Shown: in pieces, positions 1 to 5,594 of the stretch | Layout: each line of letters begins with the position of its first letter | How positions within the stretch are numbered: position 1 is the first letter of the stretch | Assembly: GCA_903933395.1 (NCBI GenBank) | Contig: CAIZKA010000528.1 | Span: 1-6,319, forward strand | Length of the DNA: 6,319 nt | Source of the DNA: an uncultured beta proteobacterium | Lineage (GTDB): Bacteria; Pseudomonadota; Gammaproteobacteria; Burkholderiales; Rhodocyclaceae | Direction: 5' to 3' | Notes under the pieces: generated by a model | Told to the model about the DNA's origin: nothing | What the model saw: only the letters and a program-made list of their open reading frames with translations | Database searches by the model: none | Position numbers and translations under genes: made by a program

Positions 1-24
1 ATACGCTATTACAGATTCTTTCGG

Positions 25-48
25 TCTCAGTTTTCGAGAAAACCGAGA
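25..48 (+). repeat. Inverted repeat / hairpin, possible weak terminator
   Basis: The arms TCTCAGTTTTC (25-35) and GAAAACCGAGA (38-48) are complementary at 10 of 11 positions. They are separated by two bases, which gives an effective four-base loop. On the plus strand the hairpin is followed by only three T, so at best it is a weak terminator for a gene entering from the left edge. The stem is AT-rich in its inner half, which also argues against a strong intrinsic terminator. A protein-binding operator is another possibility. Confidence 0.4.
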
Positions 49-146
49 TTTCATGCGCCTTGCGGCCCGATGCGCCCGCACCAAGAATCGTCATTACCGA
101 TAACCAGTTGAGTTTGTTCACAATTTAACCGGACGCTTCTGGCATG

Positions 147-190
147 GCCTAAGGATTCATCGACCGCGACTCGACGCGGAATCCTTGGGC
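147..190. repeat. Long inverted repeat able to form a stable stem-loop
   Basis: The arms GCCTAAGGATTC (147-158) and GAATCCTTGGGC (179-190) pair at 11 of 12 positions, and the twelfth is a T/G wobble if read as plus-strand RNA. Inside the 20-nt loop, CGCG at 165-168 can pair with CGCG at 175-178, stacking on the outer stem across a six-base bulge and leaving a six-base apical loop (ACTCGA). No T-run follows on either strand, so it does not look like an intrinsic terminator. It could be part of an untranslated RNA, a REP-like element or a binding site. The function is unknown. Confidence 0.5.
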
Positions 191-332
191 AGATCCGTGC
201 GGTATCTGCGCAAGGCCTGGAATCCCGTAACGGTCATTGAACTTCATGAGGCAGGGCTCGCACTGTTGTCCGCAAAAAATTCAGGGTCCGTAGTCGGTGA
301 TTGATTGTGCCTAATGCGGCGCACCGGCGAAA

Positions 333-386
333 GCATCGATGCCGGCCCGGACTGGCCGTCATGATGTCTATCACGCCTCGGCATCG
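333..386. repeat. Palindrome and inverted repeat downstream of the FecR gene
   Basis: GCATCGATGC at 333-342 is a perfect 10-bp palindrome. CGATGCCG at 337-344 has a perfect inverted copy CGGCATCG at 379-386. Between them CGGCC (343-347) and GGCCG (354-358) form a small GC stem with a six-base loop. This lies 42-95 bases past the FecR stop on the minus strand, so it may help end or protect that transcript. There is no T-run to make it a standard intrinsic terminator. With such short arms in GC-rich DNA, chance is a real alternative. Confidence 0.3.
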
Positions 387-427
387 CCGATCCGTGCGCT
401 GCAACACATATCCGCAATCAGGTCGCT

Positions 428-1429
428 TCACTTGTCCCGATTCTGACCACCCTTCTGCGGCTCATCCGGCTTGTGCGGTTCGTGCCGCTTCTGCCGTTCC
501 TCCTTCTGGCCCTTGCGTTCTTCGGCTGCCTTCTGACGTTCCTGAGCGCGCTTCTGTCGCTCCGCTTCGCGCTTCTCGCCGGCCTGGTCCGCGCTTTTGG
601 CCTTTGGCGCATCATGCTTGGCCTCATGCGCCTTGGCGTTCGTCTTATCCTGATCCCGGCGCCCGGTCTTCGACGCTTGCCGCTTGGCCACCTTTTCCTG
701 CCAGATCTTGCGCTTTTCCTCACGACGTTGTTCGATCACCTTGTGTACCGCCTCATGCTTTCCCTGAAAGACGGATTCGTGCCGGGTCGGCTTGAAAAAA
801 TGCGGAACCTTGGCCAGAAGTTGCGGGCGACTGCCGGCGCGGTAAGAGGCGAATCCGGCGCGATCCGGTTCCACGTCGACCTTGCCCTGTTTGGTCTGCA
901 AGGTCGTGCCGCCGATATTCACCTTGTCGTAGGTACCCGCTTCGGTGTTGTCCTGACCCTGCGGAATGACCAGCGTTTCGTGATCGGTACCGCGCACACC
1001 GATGGTGGCCGTTGGCGTGCGTATCTGGTAGGCGCTGGCGTTGTTCTTGCCGATCCAACCGGTCACCGAGCGCACTGCCCCTTTCAGGAGGCCGATTACC
1101 GACGTGTCCGTGGCTTCGCCGTTTGCCTGATACTTTGTGAAGCGCATCCGGGTATCGGGACGAACACCGATGAATCCGCTGTCTTCCATGCCGAGATGAA
1201 CTTCACCATCCTTGCCGGTGACGATGCTCTCGCCTTCGTAGACCTTGTCCCCCTTGGCCACTTTGCGCGGCGTTTTGGCCGTATCGAAGACACGTACATC
1301 GCCTTCGATCAATTCGATGGTGCCGACGACGTTGCGCTCGGTCGCCGAGGAGCTGTCTGCTGCCGGCGCATTGGTCTGGGCAAAAACGGGCAGGGCCAGG
1401 GCGAACAAATATGGAACAAGCCATTTCAT
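428..1429 (-). CDS. Secreted FecR-domain protein with charged C-terminal tail
   Basis: This encodes a 333-residue exported protein. Residues 1-17 form a signal peptide (MKWLVPYLFALALPVFA, likely cleaved before QT). Residues about 34-150 match the FecR domain: a glycine-rich beta pattern (VVGTIELIEGDVRVF, GDKVYEGESIVTGKDGEVHL) ending in the typical TPTATIGVRGTDHE motif at 138-151. From about residue 224 the chain is almost entirely Lys, Arg, Glu, Gln and Ala, with repeated ERQK units at 290-314, probably a helical or disordered basic tail. The start at 1429 is chosen because it gives the signal peptide and has GGAGA (1436-1440) six bases upstream; the frame stays open upstream but that extension looks non-coding. 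Classical FecR proteins relay signals to ECF sigma factors from the inner membrane. This one lacks a cytoplasmic anti-sigma part, and no sigma factor or TonB receptor gene is nearby, so a structural or peptidoglycan/surface-associated periplasmic role is more likely. The exact role is unknown. Confidence 0.88.
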   Translation of the reverse strand: MKWLVPYLFALALPVFAQTNAPAADSSSATERNVVGTIELIEGDVRVFDTAKTPRKVAKGDKVYEGESIVTGKDGEVHLGMEDSGFIGVRPDTRMRFTKYQANGEATDTSVIGLLKGAVRSVTGWIGKNNASAYQIRTPTATIGVRGTDHETLVIPQGQDNTEAGTYDKVNIGGTTLQTKQGKVDVEPDRAGFASYRAGSRPQLLAKVPHFFKPTRHESVFQGKHEAVHKVIEQRREEKRKIWQEKVAKRQASKTGRRDQDKTNAKAHEAKHDAPKAKSADQAGEKREAERQKRAQERQKAAEERKGQKEERQKRHEPHKPDEPQKGGQNRDK

Positions 1430-1490
1430 CCGATGTCTCCAAAACCCTGCGGCAAGGGAACCAGTCCAGGATAACGAACACCCGCGGCTT

Positions 1491-1745
1491 TCAATCTTCA
1501 ACCCTTCGCCGCGACTCGACGATGCCCATGCTGGGGGCGAACGTGCCCTTCCCGCTGGCCAGGACTTCGCGACGCTGCTCACAGCGCTGCAGCACTTCCC
1601 GCTGCTGGATGTCGGTATAGGCCACCCACCAGTCGCGTTCTTCCTGGGTGCGAGAGCACCCAAGGCAAAGCTGCGTCACCGGGTCCATCTGGCAAACCTT
1701 GACGCAGGGCGAGCGCACCGCCATCGGCGTGCGAGCGTTGTTCAT
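1491..1745 (-). CDS. DUF1289 family small cysteine-motif protein
   Basis: This 84-residue protein matches the DUF1289 pattern: SPCVKVCQMDP (12-22), then LCLGCSRTQEERDWW (26-40). The four cysteines C14, C18, C27 and C30 form a CX3C-X8-CX2C set that could hold a metal or Fe-S centre; that is inferred from spacing, as the family's biochemical role is not established. A fifth cysteine is at C55. The tail after residue 63 is low in recognisable features and may be variable. The ATG is preceded by AAGGA (complement of 1751-1755) at five bases, which supports this start. The stop is 61 bp before the FecR start on the same strand, so the two may be co-transcribed. DUF1289 proteins are common single-domain genes in proteobacteria and turn up in unrelated neighbourhoods, so context says little about function. 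Confidence 0.85.
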   Translation of the reverse strand: MNNARTPMAVRSPCVKVCQMDPVTQLCLGCSRTQEERDWWVAYTDIQQREVLQRCEQRREVLASGKGTFAPSMGIVESRRRVED

Positions 1746-1898
1746 CGGATTCCTTTACGGCAACGCCGGCTTTGCCGGTCATCTTTCAGCCCTGCGGACA
1801 TGGGGCGGTGGCGAAACCCGGCGCATATTTCATGCCGAAGCTCCGTGGTCTGATAATCTGCGAAATCTATCCGATTTTGTCTGGAACAGGAAACCCGC
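1746..1898. promoter_or_regulatory. Divergent intergenic region carrying both promoters
   Basis: These 153 bases separate the minus-strand DUF1289/FecR genes from the plus-strand AsmA cluster, so promoters for both directions must lie here or inside the adjacent genes. Both flanking starts have good ribosome binding sites at its edges. The right half (about 1845-1885) is AT-richer than its surroundings. The best plus-strand -10 candidate is GATAAT at 1852-1857, 41 bases before the AsmA ATG. Its -35 partner at a 17-base spacing (TTCATG, 1829-1834) matches only three of six consensus bases. I cannot pick a convincing minus-strand promoter. Confidence 0.5.
1829..1857 (+). promoter_or_regulatory. 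Weak sigma-70-like promoter candidate for the AsmA cluster
   Basis: GATAAT at 1852-1857 matches five of six bases of the -10 consensus. TTCATG at 1829-1834, 17 bases upstream, is a poor -35. There is no extended TGn motif directly before the -10. The position, 41 bases from the AsmA start codon, is sensible, but the match alone is not strong evidence. Confidence 0.25.
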
Positions 1899-4019
1899 AT
1901 GAAAGCACTTCGCATCCTCGGCATCGTGTCCGGCATCGGCCTCGTCCTTCTTGCGGCTGCCCTCGGCACGCTCTACGCGCTCTTCGACGGCGACAAGATC
2001 AAGGCTGAACTGGCCCGCGTCGTCATGGAGCAGAAGCAGCGCAAGCTCGACATCGCCGGCAAGGTCGAACTCTCGGTATGGCCCGACGTCGGCATCAAGC
2101 TCGGCCGCCTGACGCTGTCGGAACCCGGCGGCAAGGACGAGTTTCTCGCGCTCGATTCGGCGCGCATGGAGGTAGCGGTGATGCCGCTGCTGTCGAAGCA
2201 GGTGAAGGTGCAGCGCATCGAAGTCAACGGCCTCAAGGCGACGCTGGTCAAGCACAAGGACGGCACGCTCAACATCGCCGACCTGACGGGTGGTGCCGCC
2301 GAGAAACCTGCTTCCACCAGGTCCGCGGCGCCAAAAGCCGGCGCCGGTGATACGGCAAACGAGCCGGTGCAGATCGACATTGCCGGCATCAAGATCGCCA
2401 ACGCGCAACTCACCTGGCGTGATGAGAAGAGCAAGGAGACGACAACGCTGTCCAACCTCGATCTCGGCAGCGGCAGGATACAGGCGGACAGCGGCCGGCA
2501 GACCCTGGCGGTCGACGCCCTGTCGCTCGCCGCCAAGGGCAAGACCGGCACCGACAGCTTCGAGCTGAAACTCGACGTGCCGCGGCTCAACATTTCGCCG
2601 GACAAATCGACCGGCGAAACCCTGAACCTCACGGCGACCCTCGCCGGCAGCGGCCGCAACCTCGTCGCCAAGCTGGTGCTGTCCGGCGTCGAGGGCAGCG
2701 CCAAGACAGTGAAAATCGGCAAGATGGTGCTTGATCTCGATGCCAGGGTCGGCGAATCCGTGCTCAAGGCCCACCTCGATTCCCCGGTGGCGGCCGACAT
2801 CGCGGCGCAGACCGTGGCGCTGGAAAAGCTTGCCGGCAGCATCGACCTGGCCAATCCGCAAATGCCGATGAAGCAGCTCAAGCTGCCTCTGGCGGGCAGC
2901 CTGCGCGCCGACCTGGCGAAGCAAAACGCCGCGCTCGACCTGGGAACAAAATTCGATGAATCGAAAATCGCGCTGAAACTCAAGGTGGCGAAGTTCGCGC
3001 CGCTGGCACTGGGCTTCGACCTCGACATCGACACGCTCAATATCGACAAATATATGCCACCCAAGAAAGCGGAAGAGAAAGTCGCCGCGGCCCCGGCCGC
3101 TGCCGGCAAGACGGCCCCGGAGGGTAAGGAAGGTGCGGCGGGCAAGCTCGACTTTTCGGCACTCAAGGGGCATGACATCAATGGCGCGCTGCGCATCGGC
3201 AGCCTGCAAGTCTCGAAACTGAAGCTGGCCAAGCTGGATGCGAAGATCCGGCTCGCCGGCGGACGTCTCGACGTGGCGCCGCTGACAATGAATCTCTACG
3301 AAGGCAGCGCCAGCGGCAGCCTGTCGCTGAACGCGGCCGGCAACCAGGTCGGGCTCAAGCAGAACCTGACGGGGATCAGCATCAACCCGCTGATGAAGGA
3401 TCTCGCCGACAAGGACCTGCTGGAAGGTCGCGGCAACGTCGCGCTCGACGTAACCAGCCAGGGCGACAGCGTGCCGGCGATGAAGAAGGGGCTGGCCGGC
3501 ACGGCATCGCTCAGCCTCAAGGACGGTGCGATCAAGGGCATCAACCTGGCGCAGAGCATGCGCGACATCAAGGGCAAGCTGGGCGCCCTGCAGGGCAAAC
3601 CCGAAGGCGCGACGCAGAAGGCCAAGGCCGGCGACAAGACCGACTTCTCCGAACTCACGGCCTCGCTGAAGATCGCCGGCGGCGTCGCGCACAACGAGGA
3701 CCTGATGATGAAGTCGCCTTTCCTGCGGCTCACGGGCGCCGGCGACATCGACATCGGCGCCGGCCAGATGAACTACCTGGCCAAGGCCACCGCCGTCAGC
3801 AGCAGCGCCGGACAGGGCGGCAAGGACGCCGACAAGCTGAAGGGTGTCACCGTGCCGGTGCGCATCACGGGGCCGTTCGATGCACTATCCTACAAGCTCG
3901 AACTCGGCGACCTGGCGGCCGACATGGCCAAGGCCAAGCTCGAAGGGAAGCTCGAAGGCCTCACGGGCAAAAACGAAGAGAAGACGAAGAACAAACTCAA
4001 GGGATTGTTCGGCAAGTGA
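1899..4019 (+). CDS. AsmA family protein
   Basis: This encodes a 706-residue AsmA-family protein. An N-terminal membrane anchor spans about residues 5-28 (LGIVSGIGLVLLAAALGTLYAL), followed by a large periplasmic part. The segment FDGDKIKAELARVV (29-42) and the pattern ending in VEVNGLKATLVKHKDGTLNIADL-like sequence (about 107-129) are typical of the AsmA N-terminal region. The C-terminal half carries the usual repeating beta strands (LTMNLYEGSASGSLSLN, VPVRITGPFDALSYKLEL at 652-669) and ends in a Lys-rich helix with LKGLFGK. Two Ala/Pro/Lys linkers, about 132-156 and 387-415, probably separate structural blocks. AsmA-like proteins (AsmA, TamB, YhdP, YdbH in E. coli) are thought to bridge the periplasm and move phospholipids to the outer membrane. 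The protein is somewhat longer than E. coli AsmA (617 residues). The ATG has AGGA (1888-1891) seven bases upstream. It is the first gene of the plus-strand cluster, with the mak start 16 bp after its stop. Which AsmA subfamily it belongs to cannot be settled here. Confidence 0.9.
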   Translation: MKALRILGIVSGIGLVLLAAALGTLYALFDGDKIKAELARVVMEQKQRKLDIAGKVELSVWPDVGIKLGRLTLSEPGGKDEFLALDSARMEVAVMPLLSKQVKVQRIEVNGLKATLVKHKDGTLNIADLTGGAAEKPASTRSAAPKAGAGDTANEPVQIDIAGIKIANAQLTWRDEKSKETTTLSNLDLGSGRIQADSGRQTLAVDALSLAAKGKTGTDSFELKLDVPRLNISPDKSTGETLNLTATLAGSGRNLVAKLVLSGVEGSAKTVKIGKMVLDLDARVGESVLKAHLDSPVAADIAAQTVALEKLAGSIDLANPQMPMKQLKLPLAGSLRADLAKQNAALDLGTKFDESKIALKLKVAKFAPLALGFDLDIDTLNIDKYMPPKKAEEKVAAAPAAAGKTAPEGKEGAAGKLDFSALKGHDINGALRIGSLQVSKLKLAKLDAKIRLAGGRLDVAPLTMNLYEGSASGSLSLNAAGNQVGLKQNLTGISINPLMKDLADKDLLEGRGNVALDVTSQGDSVPAMKKGLAGTASLSLKDGAIKGINLAQSMRDIKGKLGALQGKPEGATQKAKAGDKTDFSELTASLKIAGGVAHNEDLMMKSPFLRLTGAGDIDIGAGQMNYLAKATAVSSSAGQGGKDADKLKGVTVPVRITGPFDALSYKLELGDLAADMAKAKLEGKLEGLTGKNEEKTKNKLKGLFGK

Positions 4020-4035
4020 GCCGGCGCACGAGCTG

Positions 4036-4926
4036 ATGCGCATCGGCGTGGACCTTGGCGGCAGCAAGATCGAGATCATCGCCCTGGGCGACGACGGCGA
4101 AGTTCTGCTGCGTGAGCGCGTGGCAACGCCTCAGGGAGACTACGCGGCGACGCTGGCGGCCGTCGCCGGGCTGGTTGCTGCCGCGGCAAAGAGAGTCGGC
4201 GCCGGCGACACGGCGACCCGCATCGGCATCGGCATCCCGGGTGCCGAATCGCGAGTCACGGGCCTGATCAAGAACGCCAATTCGACCTGCCTGATCGGCA
4301 AGCCGCTGAAGCGCGACCTCGAAACCGCCCTGCGGCGCGAGGTGCGCATCGCCAACGACGCCAACTGCTTCGCCCTCTCGGAAGCCGTCGATGGCGCCGG
4401 CGCGGGAGCGTCCGTCGTGTTCGGCGTGATCCTCGGCACAGGCGTCGGCGGCGGCATCGTGGTCGACGCCAAAGTCCTGACCGGCGCCAATGCCATCGCA
4501 GGCGAATGGGGCCATAATCCCATGGCGGGCGAACACCACAAGGATGTCTGCTACTGCGGACGCAAGGGTTGCGTCGAACTTTTCCTTTCGGGCCCCGGCC
4601 TCGCCCGCGATCATCGCCGTGTCACCGGCGCCGACTGTTCACCGCAGCTCATTGCCGAGCGTTCAGCCACCGGCGACGCCGACAGCGAAGCCACCCTGCA
4701 GCGCTATGAGGCCCGCCTGGCGCGCGCGCTGGCCCAGGTGATCAACATCCTCGATCCCGATGTCATCGTGCTGGGCGGCGGCCTGTCCAACATCGACCGT
4801 CTCTACCGGAACGTGCCGCGCCTGTGGGAAGAACATGTCTTCTCCGACCAGGTGGCGACGAAACTGCTCAAGCACAAACACGGCGATTCCTCCGGCGTGC
4901 GCGGCGCGGCCTGGCTATGGCACTGA
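4036..4926 (+). CDS. mak: Fructokinase, ROK family (Mak-like)
   Basis: This 296-residue protein closely resembles E. coli Mak (about 302 residues), which phosphorylates fructose with ATP (EC 2.7.1.4) in the cytoplasm. Visible features: the phosphate-binding loop MRIGVDLGGSK (1-11); GIGIPGA (64-70); KNANSTCLIGKPL (79-91); ANDAN with the expected catalytic base Asp108; ILGTGVGGGI (132-141); the ROK zinc site with GHNP (His160) and CYCGRKGC (Cys172, Cys174, Cys179); the adenosine-side motif NILDPDVIVLGGGLSN (237-252); and a C-terminal KHGDSSGVRGAAWLW block that is nearly identical to Mak. All key residues are intact. The start at 4036 fits the ROK N-terminus exactly; the frame stays open further upstream but only as overlap with the AsmA gene. 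The ribosome binding site is weak (GAG at 4030-4032), which suggests coupling to AsmA translation. The last 10 bases overlap the yiiM start. Sugar specificity is inferred from similarity; related hexoses are possible substrates. Confidence 0.92.
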   Translation: MRIGVDLGGSKIEIIALGDDGEVLLRERVATPQGDYAATLAAVAGLVAAAAKRVGAGDTATRIGIGIPGAESRVTGLIKNANSTCLIGKPLKRDLETALRREVRIANDANCFALSEAVDGAGAGASVVFGVILGTGVGGGIVVDAKVLTGANAIAGEWGHNPMAGEHHKDVCYCGRKGCVELFLSGPGLARDHRRVTGADCSPQLIAERSATGDADSEATLQRYEARLARALAQVINILDPDVIVLGGGLSNIDRLYRNVPRLWEEHVFSDQVATKLLKHKHGDSSGVRGAAWLWH

Positions 4927-5594
4927 TCGCTCCCGTCATCGTCGCCGGCATCTTCACCGGTCGCATCGGCTTCCTGCCGGGTGAGAGCCGCGGCAGCGCG
5001 ATCGCCAAGGAGCCGCTGGCCGGCCGCTGCATCATCGGCGGCGACGGCATTGCCGGCGACGAGCATGCCGATCCACGCGTCCACGGCGGGCAGGAAAAAG
5101 CGGTGCATCTTTTCCCCGTGGAACACTACGAGACTCTGGCGCTGGCCTTTCCCGAAGCCCGCAATCTGACCCCCGGCGGCCTCGGCGAAAACCTGTCCAC
5201 GCGCGGCATCACGGAGAACGAGGCACATATCGCCGACGTCTTCGCGCTGGGCACGGTACGCCTGCAGATCGCCGAGCCGCGCACGCCGTGCTGGAAGATC
5301 GATGCGCGCTGCGGCGTCGAGGGCGTCGCCGCCCATGTCGCCGAACATGGCATCGCCGGCTGGTATTTCCGCGTGCTGGCGCCGGGCGAATGCGCGGCCG
5401 GCGATGCGCTGATCCATCTGGAACGGCCGCCGGGCGCGGTCAGCCTGGCGCACTTCCACCAGAGCCAGCGCACGCAGCGCCCCGACCTGGCAGTGCTCGA
5501 CCGGCTCGCCGACGCACCCGGCCTGTCGCCCGACTGGGTACGCAAGATCCGCAGTCGCATCGAATGGCTGCAAAACAACGGAGGCGCCTCTTGA
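4917..5594 (+). CDS. yiiM: MOSC domain protein, YiiM family
   Basis: This 225-residue protein has the length and architecture of E. coli YiiM (224 residues). Residues about 8-165 form the MOSC domain: GIFTGRIGFLPGES near the start, GDEHADPRVHGGQEKAVHLFPVEHY (48-71), GGLGENLSTRG (88-97), and PRTPCWKID with the conserved Cys125, the presumed cofactor sulfur site. The C-terminal part (about 172-220) corresponds to the small helical domain found after MOSC in this family (ADAPGLSPDWVRKI). In E. coli, YiiM works with the molybdenum cofactor to reduce N-hydroxylated bases, so a detoxifying reductase role in the cytoplasm is likely. The start at 4917 lies inside the 3' end of mak (10-nt overlap) and has no clear ribosome binding site, so translation probably depends on ribosomes finishing mak. 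An in-frame ATG further upstream at 4824 sits within mak and adds unrelated sequence. The stop overlaps the next gene's TTG start. Confidence 0.9.
   Translation: MALIAPVIVAGIFTGRIGFLPGESRGSAIAKEPLAGRCIIGGDGIAGDEHADPRVHGGQEKAVHLFPVEHYETLALAFPEARNLTPGGLGENLSTRGITENEAHIADVFALGTVRLQIAEPRTPCWKIDARCGVEGVAAHVAEHGIAGWYFRVLAPGECAAGDALIHLERPPGAVSLAHFHQSQRTQRPDLAVLDRLADAPGLSPDWVRKIRSRIEWLQNNGGAS
5580..5593 (+). promoter_or_regulatory. Shine-Dalgarno and TTG start of the MFS gene
   Basis: GGAGG at 5580-5584 sits six bases before TTG (5591-5593). The TTG overlaps the yiiM stop TGA (5592-5594) as TTGA, the counterpart of the common ATGA coupling signal. This decides the start: the frame from this TTG reads straight into a membrane segment, and the first in-frame ATG comes more than 100 codons later, which would remove the first three membrane helices. 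Confidence 0.8.

Larger units (their letters stand above)
1..427. other. Intergenic region without a supported gene
   Basis: No open frame here resembles a known protein or has a good ribosome binding site. The base composition is less GC-rich than the flanking genes, especially in the first 150 bases, as expected of non-coding DNA. The stretch contains a 24-nt hairpin at 25-48, a longer hairpin at 147-190, a run of six A at 274-279, and a palindrome and small stem-loop cluster at 333-386. It lies downstream of the minus-strand FecR gene, so its right part probably holds that transcript's 3' end. I see no classic GC-stem-plus-T-run terminator. A small minus-strand frame of 65 codons at 234-431 overlaps the FecR stop and looks spurious. 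Confidence 0.6.

Noticed and set aside
164..176. 13-base sequence CCGCGACTCGACG repeated exactly at 1509-1521
   Set aside because: A single 13-base match between a non-coding hairpin loop and the DUF1289 coding end is within what chance gives in GC-rich DNA of this length.
274..279. Run of six A, which would be a T-run on the minus strand downstream of the FecR gene
   Set aside because: No strong GC hairpin lies directly before it in the minus direction; the nearest stem (307-324) is about 25 bases away, so I do not call a terminator.
234..431. 65-codon minus-strand frame past the FecR stop
   Set aside because: No recognisable protein pattern, Arg-rich random-looking composition, and no clear ribosome binding site.
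473..1474. 333-codon plus-strand frame with a hydrophobic start opposite the FecR gene
   Set aside because: The apparent hydrophobic stretch is the complement of the Lys/Arg/Glu-rich FecR tail. The minus strand has a signal peptide, a FecR domain and a ribosome binding site.
1830..3692. 620-codon open frame on the minus strand opposite the AsmA gene
   Set aside because: It is a shadow of GC-rich codon usage. Its translation is Arg/Leu/Val/Gln-rich with no recognisable domain, and it runs across the divergent promoter region. The plus-strand AsmA frame has clear family features.
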